Of a stretch of DNA of 64,000 bases, positions 21,501-29,265 are shown one piece after another (position 1 is the first letter of the stretch; every line of letters starts with the position of its first letter). The DNA is from Candidatus Woesearchaeota archaeon (GTDB lineage Archaea; Nanobdellota; Nanobdellia; Woesearchaeales; GW2011-AR4): positions 124,001-188,000 of the forward strand of contig JACPMR010000010.1 in the NCBI GenBank assembly GCA_016185945.1. Direction: 5' to 3'. The position numbers and the translations under genes were made by a program. The notes beneath the pieces are model-generated. The model did not search any database. It was not told the DNA's origin and saw nothing but the letters and a program-made list of their open reading frames with translations.

Positions 21501-22251
21501 TATTAAGGTTGTTGCTAAAACCATTGCAAGGGTGGACAAGAGAATCTTTGAGGTATTTAAGTTTGGGAATAAGATTGATTCGATGAAATCTTTCTTTAAG
21601 ATAAACGACTGGAAAGAGGTTTCAAAAATTAAGTCTATTTTGAAGAATATGCTTGAAAATGCAAGACAGATAAGAGTTTTAATTGATACTAAAATTGATG
21701 TGATTGGAAAGCACATAAAGAGTTTTGATAATTTGGTAAAAACTTCTAAGACTTATGATAAAGTATCTAATTTCCTGAAAAACAATTTAAGAAATAGTGA
21801 TAGCGTTAAAAAAGCATTAGATGAAGGAAAAATCAGTCCTGATGACTTAGAATATTTTGATGAGATGCTGGCTAACAAGAATTTGAAAGTTAGTAACTTT
21901 GGTAAAGGTGCAACTGAACAAGGCGGTGTAAAGTACCCTGTTACACTTGAGAATTTTGGAAAACCTCATGATGAGGCATATGTATTTGTTAGAAGTAATT
22001 ATCCCAATCCTCAGAAATTCAGCCATCAACTTCAAGTAAAAAATGGGGAGAAAGTTTATAATTTCAGGTTGGATAGTGATCCTAAACCCCATTCAAATAT
22101 TGAAATCAGAAAAAAAGAAGAGCTGGATGCAATAGTTAATGAACATTTAGACCTTGATTTAGATATTAAAAATCAAAACGATATGGACGATGCTCTTGAG
22201 AATTTCTTTACACTCATTAAATCAACTGTTAGTAGGGGTGAACTGCCATGA
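15580..22251 (+). CDS. Giant secreted subtilase with C-terminal pre-toxin/toxin-like region
   Basis: About 2,223 residues from the ATG at 15580, chosen for its GGGTGTG ribosome site and following signal peptide; an earlier in-frame ATG at 15541 overlaps the previous stop. The order is: signal peptide; I9-like propeptide; S8 protease with Asp167 (VLDTGID), His199 (GHGTH), Asn289 and Ser363 (GTSMSTPH); a PPC-like domain (about 590-690); a PEGA-like domain (about 695-780); two CGDGxC...CPxDC cysteine modules (about 870 and 1150) with CARDB-like domains; a gingipain C25-like Rossmann region (about 1565-1880, no clear catalytic His/Cys); a Gly/Ala-rich pre-toxin-like segment (IPGVGIVTDARDAAL, about 1908 on); and a unique C-terminal domain of about 130 residues with conserved-looking His and Asp. 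This is the architecture of a polymorphic toxin. The next gene overlaps by 4 bp. Confidence 0.85.
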   Translation: MKNQKKWQAASLVALLIILVSMIPLSLAAENQQTNRIEKLSKAQLSKLDEQVKERLNSSDATIKVLLKKKKAKKVFGISVLENANRKAVFNALSDSEGKVYRETKNYVVAEVPADKLADLVLSNSVEMMYAEQNYNLLLEQSVPAVNAPAAWNIGYTGAGVKVAVLDTGIDYGNSAFQNRVVLSQAFTGENHTIDLHGHGTHVAGIIGGNGTLKGVAPDALLLNAKVLNDYGSGTSSSIIAGIEWAVQNGARVISISFGKSDSSQDIPLFESLQYAIDNGAVVVAASGNCGSCGSCNGFFGVTTPGNFEPAITVGAVDDLKQIACFSSGQDFGSYVKPDVVAPGVNINSYYINSQLKALSGTSMSTPHVSGAVALLLQKNSSLNNSEAKKLLESSAVDLGAGGKDISYGSGFIDISKLVLGNAANQTLVVNNTNITNPIIQNTTNGLIVDFRKTIDVNDTNPISLSSEQYLANISLTIAKDGIPSVQEYSEMHYFEYNFTKSSEIGNYNMKFNLCGDNCTSLNYSFDVVDKNDGIQIVSIQPIKESDIAFIKSVSNTFSIDAANESGALEYSSAEASNTCTGAGLLNLNTLYYAYIQSAGDVDWFYFNVPGAGTGEFTTTLDVPTNRDYELELYDSCSNMICFSYGGTGTDEKCIANISSKSKMYAKVYGYNSQYDASSEYYIKSTFQEKTGYARLYVNNYEPSGYYLYIYIDGSLYGSISVSGYINYLVNPDIVLSSGSHSIRLIGTNNYNSKTYDKTITQTISGGAVTTFQYNIDLRDCTSGSCCDSYGYFKGTNWICNSIYQTSYGCPWGTDAGSDVGIRYQRMYCSGTSSSCNGNTVWGDWALYASCSSSQRCNSATLSCENIVVCGDGTCSSNEVCPKDCLKVTSFTAAVPSEVSEGQEINVEVNIKNIGTVTQSGKVEVGIIPTDFFNRNILQADTSWPVTGCCEQNEYYDTREVERDPGSQKYTVFTLKAPTTSSFDNCDANSPKKSAWGSSFKVIAGAYDACGGSYYSSIEKTISIKNRYDYIDLVDYSLVPPNPIVYKGNSLKFRYQISNSWHSSVNVGLGASLRDSNSKGYNDEPNDIVISVLPGTYWYERTFTTNNNYIFGNYDAAWGVHKVDANNKFAGEIEFSNPLWADDLVKVVGCGDGACGSGETSTSCPQDCYANIQIGRIEEISPASAVENQQVTFQASVSNTGTVQGEKSIEGAVVPESWAGIIYPATEYSTSYVEPITKPCPDNKYYDAFNITLNPNEGEFVQFTVIAPNRTSVDACNPSRSAWDPNGRFRVIAGTFQNAGDTYESFKNVSYTVNQYVCLVDSECPDGALITQYCLGNDIYEDYNAGKCSDNKCSFQPKSRLVKSCAYGCTSGTCNPPPCNFKDGSSMDCECDSDVECPSGHYCNQVSGPDACEKIIYQNQCSNFNDYFCEDGAVKKCVNNGKFWEKQKIDGCTGKFQYCDPSVVDGTGNCSEYPKNFDVWLDYADTGMVVNKQPGDKLKINVYSESSYTLNVIYDSSIFAGNCRTMSVHSGENTCSLTVLDTAEEQTIFIKVENKPKQVNIINKPELLIITDSEKLTQQFQFESNGVKAVLKQAYANARDKGVVYDLSWYKNELGTSSPFSSFVAYNEKITKPSMTDNSYSTAVSTFIKDKCTDCKDVMIVGDDYVVPGYRAETVNYDSDWYYLWLNKRIETSPIYTDSPYIIKKKTFGEINSLFVENGKKKNVALVYSNNADAEVINEISNLKNLIKTKYSIDSEIIDSSAVACNSFNKLKDKTLIIIGRKNSNNLLPCYSMFESDFNNSVSIERNLWSNKKDSSVIIDEKKRAILTFEEFIKDNQELVKFKEKSKVYAYANDFLDIFKNFEVTLDDGTKITIEQGFRGYIMGQCEYIPGLVNSLKCSAFDMTVSSIPGVGIVTDARDAALICPEFVAEGGTLNGIVCGASTGGAITSATTIIFGATVVGGVASEGADIALSTIKVVAKTIARVDKRIFEVFKFGNKIDSMKSFFKINDWKEVSKIKSILKNMLENARQIRVLIDTKIDVIGKHIKSFDNLVKTSKTYDKVSNFLKNNLRNSDSVKKALDEGKISPDDLEYFDEMLANKNLKVSNFGKGATEQGGVKYPVTLENFGKPHDEAYVFVRSNYPNPQKFSHQLQVKNGEKVYNFRLDSDPKPHSNIEIRKKEELDAIVNEHLDLDLDIKNQNDMDDALENFFTLIKSTVSRGELP

Positions 22252-22871
22252 GAAAATTTATTGTAAATAATAAGGGATTTATAGAATTGACATTAGACCC
22301 TGAAAGGAAAAAAGACCAGTATTCGCGTATGCAGGATTTGAAGAAATTATTTGAACTATTTTCCAAATACTTAAATGTAAGATATATTTGTATACTTAGT
22401 GGATCATCCCCTATTTCAGAATTTTTTTCTGTTCATGACTTTAGAAATTCTTTACAACTCATGAAAGGAGTCTATGATTATATTAACAACCATGCTATTG
22501 AATGCAAAGGTACCAAAAAATTAATTGGGGATGAATTCCATAATAGTTATGCTTACAGCGAGTATATTCTAAAAATTGATGAATTTTTTAAATTAATTGA
22601 CAATTATGTTAAACTCAGGGAGAAATATGAACCAAAATATAACGCAAGGAATTGGATTATTACAGAAACAACTTTTGAGTTACTTGATAATAATAATGGG
22701 ACTATGTTGGCATTCCATAATTATGATAGCGGCCCTTTTATCATTAGCAACAGATTAGATGATATGTCCAATCCTGTAACCCCTGATTCTGATTTTGTTA
22801 ATAAAATCTTGCCTATATTAAAAGAATGGGAGAAAGAAATAGAACAAGAAGAAAAAAATGCAAGGAAATAA
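22248..22871 (+). CDS. Candidate immunity protein for the giant toxin-like protein
   Basis: A 207-residue protein with no signal peptide and no membrane segment, mixed alpha/beta, ending in a Glu/Lys-rich helix. Its ATG overlaps the stop of the giant secreted protein by 4 bp (ATGA). A small cytosolic protein coupled to the 3' end of a secreted modular protein with a pre-toxin region is the standard place for an immunity gene in polymorphic toxin systems. It was not recognised as a known immunity family, so the role is inferred from position and type only. An alternative is an unrelated cytosolic partner. Confidence 0.6.
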   Translation: MRKFIVNNKGFIELTLDPERKKDQYSRMQDLKKLFELFSKYLNVRYICILSGSSPISEFFSVHDFRNSLQLMKGVYDYINNHAIECKGTKKLIGDEFHNSYAYSEYILKIDEFFKLIDNYVKLREKYEPKYNARNWIITETTFELLDNNNGTMLAFHNYDSGPFIISNRLDDMSNPVTPDSDFVNKILPILKEWEKEIEQEEKNARK

Positions 22872-23028
22872 ACTGTTAATCAGCATTATTGTATTGTTAG
22901 TTTTGCCCAGCTTAGCCTACGCACAAACCCATTTAGAAGAAACCTCCTCCGTCTCAAGAATTGTCGGCGAATCTCCGACAGAGATGCTGAGGCAGATGCA
23001 GAGAAACGGGATAGAAGGTGAAAAATGA
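22858..23028 (+). pseudogene. Truncated duplicate of the 5' end of the gene at 23924
   Basis: A 56-codon frame encodes a signal peptide (MQGNKLLISIIVLLVLPSLAYA) followed by SRIVGESPTEMLRQMQRN, which is identical to the start of the mature 1029-residue protein encoded from 23924. The DNA match runs for about 75 bp with only a few silent changes. Its ATG overlaps the end of the candidate immunity gene, and its stop overlaps the ATG at 23025 (ATGA). It is either a decayed copy left by duplication or a small secreted peptide still translated in the operon. Confidence 0.7.
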
Positions 23029-23179
23029 CCTTTGAATCTGATTCGGACATTGAATGTGCGGCTTGCGGAAATAACTTTTACAGAGGCAGTATTATTGGGC
23101 AGTGCATAAATGATGGATTGTTTATTGCAGGAAAAAATAATGACGGAGATATTAACGAATCAGTTAAAGCAGAACAAAA

Positions 23180-23590
23180 TCACAGCCCAACCTCTTTCAA
23201 CAGCTCCGAAGTAGAATATACTTTTACTTTTGATTGCCGCTTTAAATGCGGATCATTTGACCAGATTGATAGTTTAAGTTTCAATGCTAGAGCAAGGAAG
23301 TCTGTATCATCAGGATGCATTGGTATTAATGAAAGAGACTCTGGCAAAAATTGCTTGTACTCATCTAAAGGAATAAACTCGACAAATATTGCAAGGTCTC
23401 TCCTTAACTCCTTGAACTTTTCTAGTGATATGCCCGTTTTTTCTATAATTTCATCTGAGTATTTGTTGATTTCCTCCAGTGCAAATTCGGGAGCAAAAAA
23501 TTCCAAATCTTGGTCTACTAGCAAGCCTTTGGTAAATGAATTTTTCCAGAAAAATGTAAACAGAATATTAGTGTCTACTACAAATTTCAT
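23180..23590 (-). CDS. vapC: VapC-type PIN-domain ribonuclease toxin
   Basis: A 136-residue PIN-domain protein. Acidic active-site residues fit the family: Asp6 (VVDTN), Glu40, the Asp94-Asp97 cluster (HPDDTDFLALAL) and Asp113 (SNDP). PIN toxins cut RNA, often initiator tRNA or rRNA, when their antitoxin is lost. The ATG directly follows the antitoxin stop. The pair sits antisense within an otherwise plus-strand operon, which points to insertion of a mobile toxin-antitoxin module. Confidence 0.9.
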   Translation of the reverse strand: MKFVVDTNILFTFFWKNSFTKGLLVDQDLEFFAPEFALEEINKYSDEIIEKTGISLEKFKELRRDLAIFVEFIPLDEYKQFLPESLSLIPMHPDDTDFLALALKLKLSIWSNDPHLKRQSKVKVYSTSELLKEVGL

Positions 23591-23788
23591 TTATACTAAA
23601 CCCTTCTTTTTTAACTCATTAAACCTGCCTCTTCTAGAGGCTCTTTGCAATTTTACAGACCAGTCGGTCATTTCTTTTTCTTCTTCTAATTGCTTTACTA
23701 GCCTTTTGACTAAGATGGACATGTCTACTCCAGATTCTTTTATTTCTTTATTTAGCTCATCAGGAATTTCAACCTTTAACTCTGCCAT
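23591..23788 (-). CDS. vapB: VapB-type antitoxin for the adjacent PIN toxin
   Basis: A 65-residue protein with a ribbon-helix-helix-like start (LKVEIPDELNKEIKESGVD), a helix and a basic C-terminal part that would wrap the toxin. It ends immediately before the PIN toxin gene on the same strand. The promoter is probably the TATA-like ATTTAAATATAC on the minus strand near 23821-23832, with a GGTGAG ribosome site just before the ATG. Like other antitoxins it probably represses its own promoter. Confidence 0.85.
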   Translation of the reverse strand: MAELKVEIPDELNKEIKESGVDMSILVKRLVKQLEEEKEMTDWSVKLQRASRRGRFNELKKKGLV

Positions 23789-23923
23789 TTTGCACTCACC
23801 GGATAAATACTATGAAGTTGTATATTTAAATGTTGCGGAAGTCGTTGACTCTCAAAAATATGATAATGCTCTATTAAAAGTATTGGACGAAGTTAAAAAA
23901 TTGAAGGGGTATTTAGGCGAGAA

Positions 23924-26900
23924 ATGAAAAAGGATAAACTAATAACTTCATTTTTTGTATTTGTACTACTTATTAATATAGCCTCAGCCATAACCACTTA
24001 CGAAGAAACCTCCTCCGTCTCGAGAATAGTCGGCGAATCACCTACAGAAATGCTGAGGCAGATGCAGAGAAATGAAATAGATTTGCAGCATGCAACTTAC
24101 TTTGGCCATAACCTTATTCTTAATGAGAAAATATCTATTTTGAATGAGCAGTTTAAGGCAAACAAGCATGTTGAGACTGGATGGATGAGAAGAGAATTAG
24201 ATAATAAAATTCCGGGATTTAGCACAAATGAGCTGTTTTTATTGGAAACAACTGGAGAGCCAGATACGCTATATGCAAAATCTAAAACTCTTACGTTTTT
24301 TGATGAAAAAATAACTCCAACCCATTTGCAACAATGGCAATTGTCATTCGAGACAAACAATCCATTAATGCTGTGGGACAGCCCTTATGCAGGCTCGTAT
24401 CTTCCGAAAGAGGATACTTTTGTTTCGAGACTGGTAAGGGACACAACAATAATTGCTCCAACTTCGTTCAACAGCCCTGAATTCACAAAATCTTTCCTTT
24501 GCCAATTAGTAAATGACAAAACCATAGGGCAGGTTTTCAAGGAAGCAAGAAACTTCCATTACAATGGAGGCTCAAAAACATCAGGAGATAATTTAATCGG
24601 ATTAGTTCTGCAGTCATATGCTTTGTACGGCAATCCAAGGCAGGTAATAAAAATGGACTGGAACGATGCAGATTTGGAAAAAATAAAAAAATATTGCGAA
24701 AATTTCCTAGAAAACCTTGCGCCAGACATTGATTTTCTTGAGCAGGTTGGAAACTATTCAAAGTTCAGGAAGCATGTTGTGTTTGAGATTCCTTCATACA
24801 CAATTGAAAGCAACGGCAACTACTCTATAATAAACGCTGAGAACACTTTCCAGAACCTTGAATTTGGGGAATTAGTGCTGCCAATGGCAGTAAGGACAAC
24901 ACATTTCCCATTAAACACTTTGATAACCAACTTTTCTGTTGACTACATTGGAGATTATGTTGATTTGACAGTCAATGACTTGCCATCTTACGAGCAGGAA
25001 CTAGCAAACAGGACTTGCTATACAGACAATGAAAGCCATTCCATACAATTTGAAAACTCATACACTGAAAACAGCCAGGATTTCATTGCAAGAATAACTC
25101 CAGTTGAAATTATAAACTGCACTGAAGGAAGATTCAGGCTGTACAAAAAATTCAATTACTCAGTAGATTATATAGCGCTAAGCCCTGTTTTAATAAAAAG
25201 CATTGTTGCGCCGATTGTAGAGCCGGTAAACAGCATAGTCAATATAAGCATTGAGCTATTGCCATTGACAAGCAATGTATCAAATGGCTCCTTGGCGATA
25301 TTTGATGAAAACAACAACAAGCTCTGGGAGCAGGAAACAACAACAAACATAACTAATTACAATGCCTCATTCTTAGCGCCAAACAAAGAAAGCTTAAGCA
25401 CTTACAGCGTTGAATTCATTGTAAATAATGAAACCCTGAACTTTGATAAATTCTCTCTATTTTCAATATTGCTGGATGTCAGCGCAGATATTCCGGTGCA
25501 TGCAAACTCAACTCAAGCAATAAACCTTAACTTTTATTCCTATTCTGCAGACAGCTTTGAGCTTCGAGGAAAATACTATCTCACAAAAGGAACGCAAATC
25601 ATAGCAGAAGGCAATATAACAAAAACAATAAGCCAAGGGGCAAACCAGCATCAGCTTGTACTCTCCAACCTCTTAAGGGAAGAGCAAAGCTATACCCTAA
25701 CTTTCGAGCTTAATTACCTCGAGCAGAGCAAGACATTAAGCTATATATTGAGCACAAACAATGTGCCGATTCTTTTCGCTGACATCTCTAAAAGTTACAC
25801 AGAAAATGACACTGTAGCTATAAACTATACGGCATTTGATTATGACAACGACGCATTGAACATAACAATAAACGATTCCAGATTCGTAAACCAAGACAAT
25901 GCATTTTTCTGGAAAACAAATAAGGGAGATGAAGGGAATTATAGTGTGAAACTTACAGCAAGCGACGGCTTAACCCAAGATACAAAAACACTTTCTTTCA
26001 GCATATCAAAGCCGCCTGTATTAACATTCATGAAAATTGAATCATTAAGCACAATATACACTCAAGGCTACTATAAAATATTTGAGTTTGTAATATTTAA
26101 TGATGGATTTGTTACTATAACAGATGTCCAATGGCAGTTCGACACTGGTGACGCAAATATAATATCAAACAATCAGAATATAACTTCTTTAAGCCCTGGA
26201 GAAAGGACATTTGTCATTGTTGAATACAATTACACAAACAATGGAGTTTATAATGTGACTGCAAAAGCAAGCGGCATGGGGCAAGAGCCAGTAACAGCTC
26301 AATTAAGCTCAAGCGTGAATATTGGAGGGCTTATAATAAAAAGGTTTGATGCAATCAGCATTATCGGAACTAATGCTGTATTTGAAGTGGAAGCCCAGAA
26401 TATGCTTAACGAGCCGATAGGCAGCATAAGATGGACACTGGCAACAGGAGATGGAAGCATAATAAACTCGACAAATAGCTTCATGCTTGCTTCAAATGAA
26501 ACCATAACGCTATTATTAGAATATAATTACACTTCAGGCAGTGTTTATAATCCAGTTTTTGAAATAACTAATGGTACTTACTCTAATTCAAAGTCAATGT
26601 TGATAAACACAACAAGCCCGGGAATATTGCCAACTCCTGTCCCGGCAAACAGAACGTTTCCAGATGTAAGCAAATTCCTTGTCAAAGACTCCTCTGGCAA
26701 CAGCATAGCATGGTTCGGAGATGCCGGCAATATTGTTATAAAAGGCGTGCTTGAGCAAAACTCCAATTATCAGGAACAGCCAAATGACCTGTTTGCAATG
26801 GCAAAGGATGGAAATGTGTTCTTTGTAATAGCGCAAAACGGCTCAATGTACATTGACGGAACTTTAACTGAAAAATTTGAAGGAACCTTGACATCCTCCA

Positions 26901-27013
26901 ATGGGGTTAATAATTTGGGAATTTACGGAAGTGATGGCAACCTTGTTGGACTGGTAAACACTTCAGGGCACATATTCCTTAAAGAAACTTTAACTCAGAA
27001 TGGTAACCCTTAA
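23924..27013 (+). CDS. Large secreted Ig/PKD-repeat protein with C25-like N-terminal remnant
   Basis: A 1029-residue protein with a signal peptide (about 1-23). Residues about 190-240 (LCQLVNDKTIGQVFKEARN ... ALYGNPRQV) match the end of a gingipain-type C25 peptidase domain, but no catalytic His or Cys is visible, so it looks like a partial or inactive domain. Asn/Thr-rich beta repeats follow (Ig/PKD-like at about 620-700, then two CARDB-like domains). The C-terminal tail carries repeated short motifs of the AWFGDAGNIVIKGVL and GSMYIDGTL type, as in tail-spike-like surface proteins. The ATG overlaps the upstream frame's stop. It probably belongs to the same surface operon as the giant protease. 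Confidence 0.8.
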   Translation: MKKDKLITSFFVFVLLINIASAITTYEETSSVSRIVGESPTEMLRQMQRNEIDLQHATYFGHNLILNEKISILNEQFKANKHVETGWMRRELDNKIPGFSTNELFLLETTGEPDTLYAKSKTLTFFDEKITPTHLQQWQLSFETNNPLMLWDSPYAGSYLPKEDTFVSRLVRDTTIIAPTSFNSPEFTKSFLCQLVNDKTIGQVFKEARNFHYNGGSKTSGDNLIGLVLQSYALYGNPRQVIKMDWNDADLEKIKKYCENFLENLAPDIDFLEQVGNYSKFRKHVVFEIPSYTIESNGNYSIINAENTFQNLEFGELVLPMAVRTTHFPLNTLITNFSVDYIGDYVDLTVNDLPSYEQELANRTCYTDNESHSIQFENSYTENSQDFIARITPVEIINCTEGRFRLYKKFNYSVDYIALSPVLIKSIVAPIVEPVNSIVNISIELLPLTSNVSNGSLAIFDENNNKLWEQETTTNITNYNASFLAPNKESLSTYSVEFIVNNETLNFDKFSLFSILLDVSADIPVHANSTQAINLNFYSYSADSFELRGKYYLTKGTQIIAEGNITKTISQGANQHQLVLSNLLREEQSYTLTFELNYLEQSKTLSYILSTNNVPILFADISKSYTENDTVAINYTAFDYDNDALNITINDSRFVNQDNAFFWKTNKGDEGNYSVKLTASDGLTQDTKTLSFSISKPPVLTFMKIESLSTIYTQGYYKIFEFVIFNDGFVTITDVQWQFDTGDANIISNNQNITSLSPGERTFVIVEYNYTNNGVYNVTAKASGMGQEPVTAQLSSSVNIGGLIIKRFDAISIIGTNAVFEVEAQNMLNEPIGSIRWTLATGDGSIINSTNSFMLASNETITLLLEYNYTSGSVYNPVFEITNGTYSNSKSMLINTTSPGILPTPVPANRTFPDVSKFLVKDSSGNSIAWFGDAGNIVIKGVLEQNSNYQEQPNDLFAMAKDGNVFFVIAQNGSMYIDGTLTEKFEGTLTSSNGVNNLGIYGSDGNLVGLVNTSGHIFLKETLTQNGNP

Positions 27014-27018
27014 TGTTG

Positions 27019-27077
27019 CTTGCGGACTAAAACGGTTTTACACCTCTTTTTGCGTAAAACCACCCTTTGTCCGCAAG
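27019..27077. terminator. Nested inverted repeat between two surface protein genes
   Basis: Two nested perfect arms: CTTGCGGAC (27019-27027) with GTCCGCAAG (27069-27077), and GGTTTTAC (27034-27041) with GTAAAACC (27054-27061). It lies directly after the stop at 27013 and before the ATG at 27118. It could end the upstream message, protect its 3' end, or act in the leader of the next gene. No T-rich tail follows on the plus strand, so a simple hairpin terminator is not certain. Confidence 0.5.
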
Positions 27078-27117
27078 GTTTAGAATCATAAAATTAAAAT
27101 TGTTTGAGGTGAATAAA

Positions 27118-28824
27118 ATGGAAAAGATACGTGAAAAGGAATTTAAGACCAGAAAAAAGAATGTATTGGGCAGAATATTCTCCCACAAATTAACCAATTT
27201 CACCTCATTAATATTTATCCTAGCGGCAGCCCTAATCTTCATGCCTCTTGCAAATGCAGCCACTGTAAGAATCCAGAACGGAGTTTTAAATATCTCAAAT
27301 AATTTGTTAGTCAGCACAAATGCATTATTTGTGGACGCTGCAAACAACAAGGTAGGCATAGGCACCACAAGCCCGGGCATCGCGACCACAGGCTCGCCGG
27401 CATTTACTGTTCTTGGCTCATCCGAGACACTAATTGAAGTAGGCAGGTCAGCTCCCATCTCTGATGGACTTAGGTTGGGGCAGTATGACTTTATTTCGAC
27501 AGCGCAGAATCCAGGGAATGAGCAAGTAGGTGCCATTATCGGCGAATTGCAGGGAAACCATCCTGGAGTAAAAGGAGGAAGGATCCTGCTGCAAACGCGT
27601 GCAGATGGAGGCGGGATGACAAACCGAATGACGATAGACAATGCAGGAAATGTCGGCATCGGTACGCTTTCCCCGGAAAGCACGCTTGATGTCAGGGGCG
27701 CGGTGAAAGCAACATCCTTTGCCGGGGATGGAAGCCAGCTTACCAATTTGCCAACTGCAACAGGCAGCAGCAATTCTTTATGGAACAGTACAGGCAACAA
27801 TATCTATCAAAGTGAATTGAAAGGAAATGTAGGCATTGGTACGGCTAGCCCAGATACCCTTCTTCATCTAGCAAGTTCTACCAATGCAATGCAAATCTTG
27901 GAAACAGCCAATGTAGCGAACGCCGGCGGCATGAATTTCCGACGGGCAAGAGGAAGTTTAGCAAGCAAGAGTGCTGTTCAGAACGCTGATGAAATTGTGA
28001 ACTTGCAGTTCCAGGCTTATGACGGAACAGCTTACAGGAATGCAGGAGTAATCGGAGCGATAGTTGATGGCACACCGGGAAGTAGCGATATGCCGGGAGC
28101 GTTGCTTTTTCTGACCACTCCTGATAATTCTGGCGCAGCTTCGGAAAGAATGAGAATTGACAGCAAGGGCAACATCGGCATTGGAACTACAAACCCTCAA
28201 ACTAAGCTCGACATCACAGGCACACTTCGAGCATCTTCAACGATAACCTCTTCAGCATTAACGCAAGGCTCGGTTATTTTTTCTGGAGCAAATGGGGCAT
28301 TATCGCAAGATAATACAAATCTTTATTGGGACAACACGAATAAGATACTATCTCTTGGAACGACAACGCCGACAGATGTTACCAATGATGCAAAAGTCAT
28401 AGTAATCGACGCTGGAAGCGGCAGAGCGAGTTTCAACATAGCAGGTTCGGCAGGCGGGGAAGGAGAAGTCTTCGGAATGATGGTTTTCAACAACAAAAAC
28501 TCTGATGCAGCAACGCTTTTCCGCACGGCTTCAATTCAGGCAATTCAGCCAAGCACGGACGCAGATGAATCCGAAGTACAATTCGCTGTCCATAGCGCAA
28601 CGGCAGGAGGGGCAGGCAATGTCCAAGCCATGCGGATAGACAAGAGAGGCTACGTCGGCATAGGAGACACGACTCCGGATGCAATGCTTGACGTGGCAGG
28701 AGAGATGAGGGCGGATGGCGTAGCTTTAGATGGCTCTGGAAAAGTTGTATGCATCAAATCAAATGGTGATTTTGGGACTTGCTCGTCGGTTGCAGCATCA
28801 GACGGAACTTGCACTTGCGGGTAA
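27118..28824 (+). CDS. Secreted protein with tail-fibre-like beta repeats
   Basis: About 568 residues from the ATG at 27118, which is preceded by GAGGTG; the open frame extends upstream to 27067, but the leader hairpin and ribosome site favour 27118. A basic N-terminus and one hydrophobic signal segment end at PLANA. The mature part has repeats of the type NKVGIGTTSP, GNVGIGTLSPESTLDV and GNIGIGTTNPQTKLDI, typical of trimeric beta-structured tail-fibre and surface proteins. It ends with Cys-containing DGTCTCG. A role in attachment is likely. Base composition is somewhat richer in G and C than its neighbours, which may indicate transfer. Confidence 0.82.
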   Translation: MEKIREKEFKTRKKNVLGRIFSHKLTNFTSLIFILAAALIFMPLANAATVRIQNGVLNISNNLLVSTNALFVDAANNKVGIGTTSPGIATTGSPAFTVLGSSETLIEVGRSAPISDGLRLGQYDFISTAQNPGNEQVGAIIGELQGNHPGVKGGRILLQTRADGGGMTNRMTIDNAGNVGIGTLSPESTLDVRGAVKATSFAGDGSQLTNLPTATGSSNSLWNSTGNNIYQSELKGNVGIGTASPDTLLHLASSTNAMQILETANVANAGGMNFRRARGSLASKSAVQNADEIVNLQFQAYDGTAYRNAGVIGAIVDGTPGSSDMPGALLFLTTPDNSGAASERMRIDSKGNIGIGTTNPQTKLDITGTLRASSTITSSALTQGSVIFSGANGALSQDNTNLYWDNTNKILSLGTTTPTDVTNDAKVIVIDAGSGRASFNIAGSAGGEGEVFGMMVFNNKNSDAATLFRTASIQAIQPSTDADESEVQFAVHSATAGGAGNVQAMRIDKRGYVGIGDTTPDAMLDVAGEMRADGVALDGSGKVVCIKSNGDFGTCSSVAASDGTCTCG

Positions 28825-28830
28825 ACTGAG

Positions 28831-29235
28831 TCAATTCACAAACACAATCCCATTGCTTTTTGTTACTTTGTTGCTTCCCTTTGCAATATTGCCCGTGACA
28901 TTCGCAGGCAGAAACTTGACATATTCATTGCCGAGATAATCCACAACAATCTCCTTGTTGTCAATCACGCTTATGGTGTAGTTAATTCCATTGACTGTCT
29001 GCGGCATTGAAAATGCTCTTATGTAGCCGTCATTGACTGACTTTGCAATCTCAATTTCCCTGTAGGCAAAGTTTGCTATGTCCTCTGCAACCTTCTTGTT
29101 GCCTTCCTCTTTTGCCTCGAGAAATCTTGAGCTTGTGACTGCGAAAAATCCAAGCATAACCATAAGCATAAAGGTTGCCAGAAGAACAAACTCCATGGCT
29201 GACTGGGATTTTGGATTTGTTTTGAGTTGATTCAT
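28831..29235 (-). CDS. Pilin-like protein with class III signal peptide
   Basis: A 134-residue protein with an archaeal prepilin signature: a basic leader (NPKSQSAMEF) followed by a hydrophobic helix (VLLATFMLMVMLGFFAV). A prepilin peptidase would cut just before the conserved QSAMEF-type segment. The rest is a small beta-rich globular head. It is the last gene of a minus-strand pilus cluster extending from 41.7 kb. It faces the tail-fibre gene tail to tail with a 6-bp gap. Confidence 0.82.
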   Translation of the reverse strand: MNQLKTNPKSQSAMEFVLLATFMLMVMLGFFAVTSSRFLEAKEEGNKKVAEDIANFAYREIEIAKSVNDGYIRAFSMPQTVNGINYTISVIDNKEIVVDYLGNEYVKFLPANVTGNIAKGSNKVTKSNGIVFVN

Positions 29236-29265
29236 TCTTAATTGAGGTTATTGTGATTTTAATTT

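Larger units (their letters stand above)
23025..23927 (+). pseudogene. Operon gene apparently interrupted by antisense vapBC
   Basis: An open frame of 300 codons starts at ATGA overlap with the preceding small ORF and ends at ATGA overlap with the gene at 23924, as a coupled operon gene would. The first 50 codons (with CAACGNNFYRGSIIGQC) and the last 40 (VVDSQKYDNALLKVLDEVKK) look like real protein. The middle is Ser/Phe-rich and lies exactly antisense to a vapBC pair on the other strand. The likely reading is a gene into which vapBC was inserted, with the frame open by chance. Translation of the full ORF is doubtful. Confidence 0.35.

Noticed and set aside
21219..21716. 165-codon minus-strand ORF
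   Set aside because: It is antisense to the pre-toxin region of the giant protein, with no start signals or neighbours on that strand.
27027..27800. 257-codon minus-strand ORF
   Set aside because: It is antisense to the tail-fibre-like gene, whose repeats on the plus strand are clearly protein coding; the reverse frame is Pro/Ser-rich by composition.
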